64,000 nucleotides of DNA. Source: Gari tellinella (taxonomy: Eukaryota > Mollusca > Bivalvia > Cardiida > Psammobiidae). Below, one piece after another: positions 42,288 to 52,609 of the stretch. Numbering within the stretch: the stretch's first letter is position 1; the number at the start of each line of letters is the position of its first letter. The position numbers and the translations under genes are program-made. Location: positions 47,305,550-47,369,549 of the forward strand of contig OV277864.1 of the NCBI GenBank assembly GCA_922989275.2. Direction: 5' to 3'. The notes under the pieces were generated by a model, which was not told where the DNA came from, did no database searches, and saw only the letters and a list, made by a program, of their open reading frames with translations.

Positions 42288-42529
42288 TTAACCCTAGTCC
42301 CGCATATAGGCGTGCTTTTCAAACAGTGTACATGTGAATAGTACACTTGTCCTATGCAAACAGTGAAGACCCTGATCAGAGGGCTCCGAAAGGAGCCCTC
42401 TGATCAGGGTCTTCACTGTTTGTCACAATGCCCAACATTGACAAAAACAACCCTTAAAAGTCAGAAATGGACTAGACTAAAATGGAAACTGGAATTGTCC
42501 ATTTAAAGTTGCAGGGAGGAAAGACTTAA
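42288..42529. mobile_element. TTAA MITE, family K
   Basis: TTAA at both ends, ends CCCTAGTCCCGCATATAGG and GGAGGAAAGACTTAA. A second arm-like block CAAACAGTGTACATG lies left of the hairpin at 42357-42422 (31-bp perfect arms, loop GAAA). Relatives at 34880 and, less clearly, near 46250. Confidence 0.75.
42357..42422. repeat. Perfect 31-bp hairpin with GAAA loop
   Basis: Left arm CAAACAGTGAAGACCCTGAT..GGGCTCC, loop GAAA (42388-42391), right arm the exact complement. If transcribed, the loop would be a GNRA tetraloop. Confidence 0.9.
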
Positions 42530-42538
42530 CTCACTGCT

Positions 42539-42773
42539 TTAACCCTTTTACTGCCAATGATTTCATGAGACTTTTACCCCTTCATCGTTTCATTGTCGTC
42601 AGCATCAATTTTGATGACTGCAATATCGTTACTAAGTAAGATTTAATGTAGTATGACTTAAAACATATTCATACGCGTGTCAAACTGTATGGATGATAAT
42701 CAGATACCGCGTTTAAGGATCCAAAATATTTGTAAACGCGCCTTTAGGCGTCATTGAGAGTGAAAGGCTCAAA
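42539..42773 (-). mobile_element. Family G MITE, decayed hairpin
   Basis: TTAACCCTTTTACTGCCAATG start and GTCATTGAGAGTGAAAGGC end (TTAA mutated). TTGTCGTCAGCATCAATTTT. The hairpin is reduced to ATGATAATCAGATACCGCG and AAGGATCC. Confidence 0.65.
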
Positions 42774-42927
42774 CAAAACGTAGTTACAAACAATATGGTA
42801 CTTGGTTAGACGCCACCAAGCGCAGCTTGTGACTAGGATGACCACTGTTTTGCACTCAGTGCGATATTACCTTTAGTAACAACTCAATGTCGTGTAGTAA
42901 CTGTATGTTACCAAAACTTTGGTATTC

Positions 42928-43075
42928 CGGCGTCTGATCAGGCTCTAATTTGTTTGGCACTCAGATTAAAATGAATTGTTGGACATTGCTTATATTTGAT
43001 ATTTCTACAATTTTTTGCTATGAGTTTGCGTTTTAACCTTTCAATGGAAAACAATAATGTCTAATCATCCTAACA
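42928..43075 (+). mobile_element. Family A copy, left-truncated
   Basis: Starts in the hairpin (CGGCGTCTGATCAGGCTC), CACTCAGATTAAAATGAATT, TGAGTTTGCGTTTTAACC. The right TIR is diverged. Confidence 0.55.
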
Positions 43076-43081
43076 CAAATA

Positions 43082-43290
43082 CAGTGGTCCTGGAGAAAAC
43101 GTTATTCTTTCCCCTAGAAACGCAAATTAAACGCAAACGCATCGCAATAAAACGTAGAACATGACATCCTTTGACAATGTTGACTATTCATGGTTACCGG
43201 TCGTCTGATCAGGCTCCAAACTGTTTGCAATGGAAATAATGGTTTTAGCGTAAACGCGTTTATTGTGAAAGAATTACGTCGCCTCCACTG
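43082..43290 (-). mobile_element. TA MITE, family A, hairpin arm lost, doubled tip
   Basis: CAGTGGTCCTGGAGAAAACG: the first bases are partly repeated. GGTTACCGGTCGTCTGATC shows loss of the first hairpin arm. Ends GTCGCCTCCACTG. Confidence 0.75.
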
Positions 43291-43316
43291 TAAGACGCCT
43301 TGTTTTTGCAATGTTA

Positions 43317-43358
43317 CAGTGGAGAATCTGTTATTCTTTACCGTTTAAACGCATCGTA
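43317..43358 (-). mobile_element. Family A 5' tip
   Basis: First ~40 bp of a young family A copy (CAGTGGAGAATCTGTTATTC through GTTTAAACGCATCG). The next copy begins at its TA, and no matching remainder is found on the far side. Confidence 0.8.
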
Positions 43359-43604
43359 CAGTGGAGAATCTGTTATTCTTTCCCGTTTAAACGCAAACGT
43401 ACGCAAACGCAAAACACTAAAACTTAGAAAAGAACAACTTTTGGACAATTCTGATAATTCTTGTTTATCTTGGTGGCAAACAGTTTGGAGCCTGATCAGA
43501 CGCCGGGTTACCCGGCGTCTGATCTGGCTCCAAACTGTTTGCACTGCAAATAATAGTTTTAGCGTAAACGCGTTTATTGGGAAAGAATAACAGATTCTCC
43601 ACTG
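43359..43604 (-). mobile_element. TA MITE, family A, 246 bp
   Basis: Near-consensus, TA flanks, perfect hairpin (43475-43542). Open frames run through it on both strands. Confidence 0.92.
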
Positions 43605-43884
43605 TAATACTGTTCTAATGTCCAATTTGTAGAGACGCGACTCAACAATGAGTGCAAGATTTTTTGGATAACAAGATTTGCAAGAATTGTGGCGATTGTA
43701 TCGACGAGTATTTTACCAGCGGAAATTGTTAATTTTTCTTTGAAGAAACATGATAAGAATCGATACAAAAACTTTCTAGCCATCCGCAATGGTGAGAAAA
43801 TATTTTGATTCCGTGACCATAAATATTATGCCTGAAATAAGATTACATTCAATTTCTTGTTTCTTTAATGTTTATAATTCGTAC
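43605..43884. other. No gene recognised
   Basis: A 71-codon minus frame at 43574-43789 starts inside the MITE and has no motif. Confidence 0.35.
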
Positions 43885-44324
43885 TTAACCTCCTCATATG
43901 CGTTAAGCAATTGTCGTCTGCTTATAAATTTCAGATTTTAATTTTACGTAATTCGATTAAAGAAATACCTTTACATATACAGTGGAGAATCTGTTATTCT
44001 TTCCCGTTTAAACGCAAACGTACGCAAACGCAAAGCGCTAAAACGTAGAAAAGAACAACTTTTGGACAATTCTGATATTTCATGTTTATCTTGGTGGCAA
44101 ACAGTTTGGAGCCTGATCAGACGCCGGGTTACCCGGCGTCTGATCTGGCTCCAAACTGTTTGCACTGCAAATAATAGTTTTAGCGTAAACGCGTTTATTG
44201 GGAAAGAATAACAGATTATCCACTGTATGAGTGGCGACACCTTTGGAATGCGACGTTATAGTCATGTTCCAAACTGTTTTGCCAAATAACCATTGTTATC
44301 GGGGTACGGCAGTAAAAGAGTTAA
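43885..44324 (+). mobile_element. Family B copy split by nested A
   Basis: TTAACCTCCTCATATGCG, AATTGTCGTCTGCTTATAAA, then after the A copy TGAGTGGCGACACC, GTTCCAAACTGTTTTGCC, TTATCGGGGTACGGCAG and TTAA. The hairpin is mostly lost. Confidence 0.78.
43980..44225 (-). mobile_element. TA MITE, family A, 246 bp, nested in B
   Basis: Near-consensus, TA flanks, perfect hairpin. Inserted at a TA just left of the host's hairpin position. Confidence 0.92.
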
Positions 44325-44467
44325 TAAATGCACAAGTGTTCCTTGCTTTCTGAATTCCATGGATGTCCTCAAGCATGTGATGAACGTTTTCAATATTCTC
44401 TCTATTGCTTTTATATTGCTGTTTTAAAATATTCAGTGAATTATCCAAAATGCAATCTTATTTATAA

Positions 44468-44527
44468 ACAGTTTGGATGCTAATTAAAAATCAAGTCACA
44501 TGACGTCTAATTAAGATCCAAACTATT
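44468..44527. repeat. Decayed type-1 hairpin
   Basis: AAACAGTTTGGATGCTAATTA against TAATTAAGATCCAAACT with a broken centre. Confidence 0.5.
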
Positions 44528-44549
44528 GATGTAAATATAAAAAATGTCC

Positions 44550-44766
44550 TTAACCCCTCCACTGCCATGACGTCATCAATTTTAAACAATTGTCGTCTGC
44601 TTTTATTTCTAAAATTAAATATTTAGTTATTTTGACTTATGAAATATTGAAATGAGTACAAAACAGTTTGTATCCTGATCAGACGCCGCGTGACGCGGCG
44701 TCTGATCAGGATCCAAACTGTTTTCAAATTACTAGTGTACTCGGGGTAAGGCAGTGAAGGGGTTAA
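44550..44766 (+). mobile_element. TTAA MITE, family B, best-preserved copy
   Basis: TTAA + CCCCTCCACTGCCATGACG and TAAGGCAGTGAAGGGG + TTAA form a clear TIR. Hairpin at 44661-44726 with GCCGCGTGACGCGGC. ACTCGGGGTAAGGCAG right subterminal block. Confidence 0.92.
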
Positions 44767-45241
44767 ACAGAAATTAGTAAAATCTCATTAAGACAAGCAA
44801 AAGCAGACAATACTTTAAAAGCAGTCACAATCATCGCAAGGATTTAGTTTAAGTTGCTACTTTCAGTTGTCGAAAATCAGCAAGGCGAAGAAATGGTATT
44901 TCAGAATTCTTTACAACCGATTAGATTTTACTTCATTCGTTGAAATGGTTTTGCTGATTGCATTGTGAACATTTCTATAAGAGTATGCTATACGCCGTTT
45001 GCTTTTAATTATCAAACGACACAATGCATGGGTTGGAACTGTTTAAACGATATCAGTCCAAACAATTGCGTCAGTCCAAGGTGAGCATTTGCTATTTAAG
45101 TCATGAATGAAGACAATGATAAGACGCCGAACTCTGCGGCATCCAATCAGGACCTTTCAGTATGCTATTTCATTAAAATACACTATAATGTCTTTAGATC
45201 ACTCTTGAAATTATTTGTATATGATGAATAAAGAATGACGT
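44767..45241. other. No gene; one broken hairpin
   Basis: AAGACGCCGAACTCTGCGGC at about 45121-45165 is a decayed hairpin. Otherwise nothing. Confidence 0.4.
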
Positions 45242-45478
45242 TTAACACCATTCACACTGCCTTACCCAAAGTACACTGGCCATTTGCAATTAGTTTTGAT
45301 CGTAATCAGACGCCGCATGCGGCGTCTGATCAGTATCCAAACTGTTTGACATTCATTTCAATATTTCTTAAGTAAATATACATGTACCTAAGATTTATAT
45401 TTGAAGAAACAAAACCAACAAAACAATTGACAGTTGTTTAAAATTGATGACGGCATGGCTCTGATTAAATAAGGAAAC
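45242..45478 (-). mobile_element. TTAA MITE, family B, shortened hairpin apex
   Basis: TTAA at both ends, right end GATGACGGCATGGCTCTGA (GAAGGGG eroded). The hairpin apex is GCCGCATGCGGC, 3 bp shorter than usual but still palindromic. Confidence 0.75.
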
Positions 45479-45560
45479 TGGTTAATTAGAATGCATATAT
45501 ACTGGCAGGCTAAACAAGGATGTTTCCATTTTTCCGCCCTGTTTTAGACTGCTACATGTA

Positions 45561-45806
45561 CAGTGGAGAATCTGTTATTATTTCCCGTTTAAAAGCAAAC
45601 GTACGCAAACGCAAAGCACTAAAACGTAGAAAAGAACAACTGTTGGACAATTCTGATAATTTATGTTTATCTTGGTGGCAAATAGTTTGGAGCCTGATCA
45701 GACGCCGGGTTACCCGGCGTCTGATCTGGCTCCAAACTGTTTGCACTGCAAATAATAGTTTTAGCGTAAACGCGTTTATTGGGAAAGAATAACACATTCT
45801 CCACTG
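45561..45806 (-). mobile_element. TA MITE, family A, 246 bp
   Basis: Near-consensus, TA flanks, hairpin at 45680-45744 with a single left-arm difference (AAATAGTTTGG). Confidence 0.92.
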
Positions 45807-45838
45807 TACCTGTGTTAAAGTAGCTAATACGTATTTTA

Positions 45839-46035
45839 TTAACCTCTTCACTAGCATGATGTCATCAATTTTAAACAAGTTTCGTCTGTTTTTATTTCTC
45901 AAATGTTAAATTTTGGTATTTTGAGTTAAAAAATATTGACATTAGTGTAAAATAGGTTGGTTACTCGGTGTCTGATCAGGATCTAGAAAGTTTGCAAATA
46001 GCTACTGTACTTGGGGTAAAGCAGTGAAATGGTTT
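45839..46035 (+). mobile_element. Family B copy, hairpin arm lost
   Basis: TTAACCTCTTCACTAGCATG start and GGTAAAGCAGTGAAATGG end. AAAATAGGTT joins GGTTACTCGGTGTCTGATC: the left arm is missing. Confidence 0.75.
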
Positions 46036-46300
46036 TGGTCATTCTATGAGGGAACTGGTAAAGCAGAATGCTTGTAAACCAAAAAGCTAAAACAAGGATG
46101 TTTTCTTGAATGTCGCACCTTGCTTTAGGCTGTAACCTGAACTTAACTTATTCAACCCAGATAATTATAATGGACTATTCCAATTTTCAATCAAATTTAA
46201 TATATTCTTGAATAATTAGGGGGGGTTAAGAATATTTTACAAAATGACAAATAGTGTAGACCCTGATCCGGAGGCTCCTTAAAGGGATACTTGCGTATTT
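46036..46300. mobile_element. Remnants of C-like and K-like elements
   Basis: AACTGGTAAAGCAGAATGC..CGCACCTTGCTTTAGGCTG is a decayed type-2-like hairpin. ATAGTGTAGACCCTGATCCG then GAGGCTCC at 46252-46278 is a K/L-type arm. Confidence 0.45.
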
Positions 46301-46911
46301 TAAAAAACCGACAGAACCTCATGAAAAGTTTTAGAAGTTGAATTAAAGTCTATATAAGCAAATTGCTAAAACAAGAATCGGGGTTGCCATGCTTTTTTCA
46401 GCTCTAGCTAGCTTTGAAAATTGTGACGTTTGCAGCATTTGCTAATTGTCAGAGCGGAAAACGTCATAAGGGACAAATGCACTTATATTACAACACAATA
46501 ACATATTTCTAGTACACTTTTTAATTTTCTAGCAATCATTCATCACAAGCAAGTGTGAAATAAACTTTTTAAAGCTCTTCCCTGTGTTTTTAATGAGCTT
46601 TTGGGCTAAAATGAATGCTAAAACGGAAAAATAAGACATTTTTTTCTTGCTAATGTCTCACAAATACATCAATTATGTAAAAAGTTTCCGTAAAAAATTC
46701 TGTAAACTTTCTAGGCATCTAGGTTGAAGTATTTCTTATCAAATGGTGTAAAGAAATATAGGTGTTGCCATGTTCATTTATGAAATATTGTCTAAATTCT
46801 AACCCTACCCCCTTAGATTTTATGCAGAAAATATACCTCCCCCAATAGCTAAATTGGGTCTCTGTTGACCTAAAAATGAGACATATTCATCCAATATTTG
46901 CTTAAGGTGGT
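46301..46911. other. No gene recognised
   Basis: AT-rich, no hairpin, TIR or motif. Confidence 0.4.
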
Positions 46912-47922
46912 TCGCGGGTCAGCTTATCCCGTGTCAGAAATCTTTGAAATCTTGATTAAATTAAAATATATCATACGGGGGGTGAAAAATCGTTAAAATA
47001 AAAAAGCTCCTTTTTTAATAAACGGGAATATTTTCTTTATAAAATAATATAACTCAATAGTTTCTGTATATTCAAGTAAACTGTACAGAGACTATAAGAT
47101 ATTGTGCAAACAAAAAATATTTCATGACATATTTTCTGGAAATATCAATATTTTAAAAAAGTCAAATTCGGAAAAGGTCACTAAATCTCAAATTACAAAA
47201 AATCTAGTCGTTTAACATACACTGATTTTACGCTTATTAGATAGATATTACTTAGTTCTACTCGTCGCAAAAGTTTCATGAAAATCTACAGTGGAATTTA
47301 CATTTTATACATGATTTCTAGAAATTCTGACAAAATGTTAACACAAAACGAGTTACCTCCCTTGAGTTCAACTTTAAAATGCCGTCAGCTCTAAATAATA
47401 CCATAAGTCAACCCTGTTATAAGGGACCATTGAATACGGTAGCATGTAGATCTTTAAAGACAGGCGACTGCTTAATGCATAACAAAAGTAATGCATAAAA
47501 GCTCCTTTAGGATCTGTCTTTTAGCATTACTTTTGTCATGTGTTTAGCTGCCATCTGTCATATAGGCTATACATCCTCAAAAAGTTTAGTTTGACTATAC
47601 TTGAATCTGATATTATTCATTATTACGTGACTAAACATAGCCTGTCCTTTGATCACTGCGTTATGGATTGACTAGTCAATAAAATCTGACAATTTATTTT
47701 TAAAAAAAGTTTTTAATCGAGTGGGAATCGAACCTAGAACCTTTGGATTGTTACATGTAGTCAACCACCATATCAACTGCGCTAACAGAGAAGACACTGA
47801 AGCTGATCCAACTTTTCTTTATCTAAATTTTCTACGATAAGTACGTGTCGATAAGATCAGGTAAAAGTCATCAGCATTTCCGGAACTCGAGATGCGGGCC
47901 GCCCGCTGTCGAACCACCTTAA
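46912..47922 (-). mobile_element. ~1-kb TIR element Q with tRNA-like segment, copy 1
   Basis: Ends TTAAGGTGGTTCG and its complement (CGAACCACCTTAA). Near the right end a minus-strand tRNA-like stretch carries TAGCGCAGTTG (a full match to the box A consensus TRGYNNARNNG) and GGTTCGATTCC (box B). The segment from 47640 to 47920 is homologous to 49010-49270. A decayed family-C-like element (47407-47603, AACCCTGTTATAAGGGACC start) is nested in it. Whether TTAA is the target duplication or part of the TIR is not resolved. Confidence 0.65.
47711..47795 (-). promoter_or_regulatory. tRNA-like pol III promoter (boxes A and B)
   Basis: Reading the minus strand: TAGCGCAGTTGATATGGTGG, anticodon-arm-like stretch with an extra CATGTA, then GGTTCTAGGTTCGATTCCCA. 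Probably a SINE head rather than a working tRNA, because the arms do not pair fully. Confidence 0.55.
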
Positions 47923-48231
47923 ATTGGTAAATATATGAGTGTATGTGATTACAACAGCATTTAATAAAGCTTTAGTTACTTAAAGCATTTACAGTGCTGC
48001 TGATAAAAACATAAACATAATTTCTACAAGAACTGCTACTCGGGACAGTTTTTTCAAATCTTGAAACAGTGCCTGTACGTAAAGGACTATATTTTACATA
48101 ATTTACCAATGAGGACTTTTAAAAATTCATTTTTATGGTAATAAATGTATTGCAAATCAGAAAATATATAGTAATCAAAGTATTTAAGAAGTTTATTTTT
48201 CAACTTTTTTAATATATGCGAGTATGTCTTT
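47923..48231. other. No feature seen
   Basis: AT-rich spacer between the two Q copies. Confidence 0.4.
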
Positions 48232-49273
48232 AAGGTACTTCGCATATGCGCGTAGTTTCCATACGATTGTTATGAAACTTTTCATGAAGAATGATAATAG
48301 CCTAAGAAACAATGTGTGTAAATATAGGCAAAATTTATCGTGTGGTTTGTCTTTAAGGTCTTTTTTCTGACAAAAACCTAGAATTTTGATAATTTTATTT
48401 TTCTTAAAAATGAATAAAGCTAATGACTATAATTCTCACCCAATAAGTAGTCCACAACATTCATTACAAGAAAAGCTAAAAACATTTTGAATAAAGGTGT
48501 TCAGAAAGATGTTATCAGCTATTTAAATTTTGCAAAATGCTAAAAAATTGAATTACAAAAAACTGACTCATTCAATGTATATTTGTTTTCATTTTATTCA
48601 AATATATGGTTGATGAACTAGTCAGTCTGAAAAAATTAGAAAATATTACAGTCAGGATTTGTTGTAATAAAATATTTTCTTATTAAAATGTGGGCTATTT
48701 GTTGTTTAGATACAGTTACCTACCTTAGAATTAAAACTTTGTCATTAAAATGCATTATTATTTATTCATGGACTTGCATACAAGGTTTATTATATTGTTT
48801 TAACATAATTATAACGGGCAATATCGATATTGAAAAGGTTAGCGTATTGATAAGCTTCAATGTGTGGCTTTATAGTTCGATCAAATCGTTTACATGTATA
48901 CCGATTTAATTGACTTGTAAGTCATTAAACTAAAACGTACAGGTAAGTGGACATATACTTGGACCGTAAACATCACTAGTTCTAATCAACGAAGACTAAA
49001 CATAACATGTCTCTTGATTACTGCGTTATGGATTGACAAGTCAATAAATCGGACACTAAAAAAAATATTTGGATCGGATGGGTCTCGAACCTATGGCCTT
49101 TTGATTGCTAGTCAACCACTATACTAACTGTGCTATGAAGGATTATACTAATTCGTATCAACATTTCCTTTATATAAATTTCCTAGTATAAACACGTACT
49201 AAAACAGTCTGTGTCGTCAAGACGCATATCCGCTCGCCCGCAAGACCGACTTCCGGTAGCCAAAGGCCTTAAG
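48232..49273 (-). mobile_element. ~1-kb TIR element Q, copy 2
   Basis: Left TTAAGGTACTTCGC, right ...CAAAGGCCTTAA with GGAAGTCGG just inside; less well matched than copy 1. Right part TACTGCGTTATGGATTGAC, tRNA-like segment and CCGCTCGCCCGC parallel copy 1. Confidence 0.55.
49076..49138 (-). promoter_or_regulatory. tRNA-like pol III promoter in Q copy 2
   Basis: Minus strand TAGCACAGTTAGTATAGTGG, then TTGACTAGCAATCAA (a 4-bp stem with a 7-nt loop like an anticodon arm) and CCATAGGTTCGAGACCCA (box B). Confidence 0.55.
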
Positions 49274-49399
49274 TAGACGAAACTAGTTTTAAAATCAATC
49301 AAGGAATGACAGTGACGGGATTAAAGCAGGAGTCAAAATTTGGAGTCAAATAATTGACACAGTTTTACATGTATAAAATTCAGAACATATTTTGTTATT

Positions 49400-49690
49400 C
49401 GTGCACACGGTCTATTTAAACGATGGAATTCTGAATTTAACAAAAGAACATAAAAGTATTGTAGCGGTTGTTCATGATTGCTGCCCGTTATTTCGCGAAG
49501 AAAGGTCTGACACAATGTAACTGTGTTTTTGGGAGAAATCAATGTGCATTTTCTGGTATTTCTGGCATATTAAGTTTCCATTCCATGTCTGGAATTGATT
49601 TAAGATGTTTCTCTCGTTTGTTTTCACCGAATGCTGATAACTTCAGATCAATTTGCATATCCGATTGATCAGATTCGGATTGAGTTTGTT
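49400..49690. repeat. Dispersed repeat R, copy 1
   Basis: GAGAAATCAATGTGCATTTT, TTCCATTCCATGTCTGGA and ATCAATTTGCATATCCGAT recur at 52270-52550 and in weaker form at 55590-55870. On the minus strand of this copy a 61-codon frame (49539-49724) is open, but the other copies have stops in it. Confidence 0.65.
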
Positions 49691-49779
49691 TTGTCATGAC
49701 ATAAATCGGTACCAAGGAAGCCATGATTGAACACTACCACGTCCATTTACAGGTGTAGTTCGTAACAACACTATTTTAT

Positions 49780-49934
49780 TTTGATGTCAATCTTGTATTA
49801 AGCGACCACCATGGAATAATTTTTCATACTTATAGTAAATTTAAGTTGTTGCTTAATTTAGGTTAACGATAATGCAGAAAACTCCTATATGAGCTTTCTG
49901 TATAATCTTTATTCTGCAGTAAACAGTTACATTT
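49780..49934. mobile_element. Family C remnant
   Basis: TTAAGCGACCACCATGG and a decayed hairpin (ATGCAGAAAACTCCTATATG then AGCTTTCTGTATAATC). Confidence 0.45.
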
Positions 49935-50138
49935 TTAACCCTTTCGCTCCCAATGACACTTAAAAGCGCGGCGTTTGATCAGGAACCAAACTGATTGACA
50001 CTCGTTTTGAAATTTCTTCAGCCATACTGCTTTATTTTTTAATTTGAAACGACACTGCAGACAACAAAATTGAAGCAAACGACAATGAAACGGTGAAGGG
50101 GTAAAACTCTGACAGAAATTTGGCAGTGAAAGGGATCA
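49935..50138 (+). mobile_element. Family G copy, hairpin arm lost
   Basis: TTAACCCTTTCGCTCCCAATG start, ACGGTGAAGGGGTAAAACTC, TTTGGCAGTGAAAGGG end (TTAA eroded). AAAAGCGCGGCGTTTGATC shows only the right arm remains. Confidence 0.75.
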
Positions 50139-50228
50139 GGGATGTTCAGTCGACTTCATTTAGTGTTTTTACTGATATATTAGCTGTATCAAAGAAACTA
50201 TTTGTCGAATTACATTAAAGGGAAAGTA

Positions 50229-50413
50229 CAATAAAAACCGCTCTATTACGACCACCAATGCTAATTGATTGTATAAAAGAAAAATGGCAGCTTTAAGCAA
50301 GGTGACAGTAAAACAGAACGCCCATGAAGGAGCTTTCTGTTTCACTGTCAACTTGCTTTAGGAAACATCTGATAATCAACTCAATGTGGTAGTCGTAATA
50401 GAGAGGTTTACTG
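50229..50413. mobile_element. TA MITE, family C
   Basis: CAATAAAAACCGCTCTATTAC start and AGAGAGGTTTACTG end, TA flanks. Hairpin AAGCAAGGTGACAGTAAAAC with slightly decayed apex. About 20 bp shorter than the standard. Confidence 0.78.
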
Positions 50414-50625
50414 TATAATCAAATATCTTACCAATAGTGTTTGTCCGCAGTTTTTTATTGTTGATAAAGGTAATATGTGAAGTTAAACTAATTTTTTATG
50501 CAAAGACACAGTAACCTGTAGGGTGCATGGTTAAAACCGATGACAGTGTCTTGGCGTGCTTACTTATTTTCTATAAAAATAGTTTTATTGCAAAACAATT
50601 GTCATAACTGATATCGAGAAGATGC

Positions 50626-50670
50626 TATTCTTTCCCGCTTCTAAACACAAGTGTTTGTACTAAACACATA
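50626..50670. repeat. 45-bp direct repeat, left
   Basis: Identical to 50917-50961 (starts TATTCTTTCCCGCTTCTAAA, ends CTAAACACATA). The two copies immediately flank a 246-bp family A element. Confidence 0.97.
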
Positions 50671-50916
50671 CAGTGGAAAATCTGTTATTCTTTCCCAATA
50701 AACGCGTTTACGCTAAAACTATTATTTGCAGTACAAACAGTTTGGAGCCAGATCAGACGCCGGGTAACCCGGCGTCTGATCAGGCTCCAAACTGTTTGCC
50801 ACCAAGATAAACATGAAATATCAGAATTGTCCAAAAGTTGTTCTTTTCTACGTTTTAGCGTTTTGCGTTTGCGTACGTTTGCGTTTAAACGGGAAAGAAT
50901 AACAGATTCTCCACTG
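50671..50916 (+). mobile_element. TA MITE, family A, 246 bp, with 45-bp flanking repeats
   Basis: Near-consensus copy (CAGTGGAAAATCTGTTATTC start), perfect hairpin at 50737-50801. It is flanked by TA as usual, but that TA belongs to a 45-bp direct repeat. Confidence 0.93.
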
Positions 50917-50961
50917 TATTCTTTCCCGCTTCTAAACACAAGTGTTTGTACTAAACACATA
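50917..50961. repeat. 45-bp direct repeat, right
   Basis: See left copy. The repeat itself resembles the first part of a family A end (ATTCTTTCCCG). Confidence 0.97.
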
Positions 50962-51675
50962 AGTACAATTTCAAAAGGTTGGAAGCTAGATAATACACGG
51001 GCTATTCTTGATTAGACTCCGTATAATTGCCGATTGGATGAAAACGCATAATCCGGTGTCTGATCAGAGACTGCACTGTTTGCTGATAGGAATTTCAATA
51101 TAAAACAAAACGAAAGTGAAGATTTAGACCAGTCTCCCTTTGAGAGTGCTGATGATGGTTTCAAACTGAAATACAGTTGTATGGAATGAAAAGAAACCAG
51201 AGGACTAATAGTCAAAATTCTGAAAACAGTATTTCTTTTTAAATGTGTTTAATAGTAGGATTTGAAACTGTTTATATAAGATAACTTGTAACATTGAATA
51301 ATACTGTAAAAAGGCTTAAAACGGATTTGACCTTACCCCTATCATGAAACACGTAAATATTATTTTAGGCATATTTGGAAATTATCTTTACATACGGCCT
51401 TTATATTTCATTAAACAATCTCGATGAAACATTTTCAACAGCCTCGGAATCATTAAATGTCGGTGCCGCCGAGTTTCAAAGCAGCAGGCCACTGGTCCCG
51501 AAAATATTGGTACACAAAACAAACTGAAAATTTATTCTGCTGATCTTATGAACATCATCTTTACTTCAGAATGTAATGTTTATTCACTATAGTTTTATTA
51601 ATATGTTAAATCGTTTCACTGTTTCATCTAATACAGTTCTCAAAATTAATCGAATTTTCGTTTGTGGAACTTATA
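50962..51675. other. No gene; half hairpin
   Basis: AATCCGGTGTCTGATCAGAG at about 51051 is a hairpin half. The frames there have no motif. Confidence 0.4.
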
Positions 51676-51887
51676 CAGTGTAGAAAACGTTATTCTTTCA
51701 CAATAAACGCGTTTACGCTAAATCTATTTTTTCCATTGCAAACAGTTTGATCAGGCTCCAAACTGTTTGCCACTTAGATTATTATAAATAGTAAGAAATG
51801 TTAAAAACTTGTTATTTTCTACGTTTTAGTGCTTTGCATTTGCGTACGTTTGCGTTTAAACGGGAAAGAATAACGTTTTCTCCACTG
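51676..51887 (+). mobile_element. TA MITE, family A, 212 bp, hairpin arm lost
   Basis: Same plan as the 246-bp copies minus 34 bp: CAAACAGTTTG joins ATCAGGCTCCAAACTG. Both TIRs and TA flanks intact. Confidence 0.88.
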
Positions 51888-52269
51888 TAATATAGAACGA
51901 TGTTGAGATTGTTTTTCTTGAACGTATGAGAACTGAGTCAACGTTTTTGGAAACTCGTCGCTGACTATATAGACGGATTCAAATCAAAGATTAGAAACCA
52001 TCAAAATTGGACTAATCTGGGCGTATAAGGTTTGGTGTAACACAAACAGGGTAATATGGAAAGAATATAGTGTTCCCAACTGTACATGTAAGTATATATG
52101 GGGCACAGTTTTACTCGTAAACATGTGTTCCTTCAAGCAAAATAACATCTAACAGAAAATGTCTGTATTTGATGATTAATGGCGTTAAAATTTGTTTTTC
52201 ATCAAATGTCTTAACTTGCTTGCGATTTCATCTGAAAACTTGTTGTAATTGGAATTATACTACGCAGTC
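51888..52269. other. No gene recognised
   Basis: AT-rich sequence with no repeat or motif recognised. Confidence 0.4.
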
Positions 52270-52550
52270 AGTTTAAAGGCTGAAGTTCGCGGGCACCGTG
52301 CATTCAAACGATAGAAGTTTGTATTTCTAAAGGGGTAGAAAAATGTTTCAGCAATCATGAATGGTTTTCATCCATGTAGAATCTTTTGACGCAATGTAAC
52401 TGTTTTTTGTGAGAAATCAATGTGCATTTTCTGAAATTCCTGACAGACTATATTTCTATTCCATGTGTAGGTTTGAGTTTAAATAGTTTCTAGGTGTTTT
52501 TCACTAAATATAAATAACTAAAGATCAATTTACATATCCGATGTTATTTG
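52270..52550. repeat. Dispersed repeat R, copy 2
   Basis: GACGCAATGTAACTGTTTTT, GAGAAATCAATGTGCATTTT, TTTCTATTCCATGTG and GATCAATTTACATATCCGAT align with 49490-49670. Confidence 0.65.
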
Positions 52551-52609
52551 GAAATGAAATTTAAATGTATAGACACGCAAAGCACACAATATACACATGT
52601 GCATTTCTA

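Noticed and set aside
43300..43625. Long open frames on both strands across family A, repeated in many copies
   Set aside because: The young copies are nearly identical, so conservation of the frame is no evidence for coding. The element plus its TA duplication adds 248 bp, which is not a multiple of three, and there is no start context or domain.
47711..49138. Functional tRNA genes
   Set aside because: Boxes A and B are present, but acceptor and anticodon arms do not pair fully, and the segments are parts of repeated elements.
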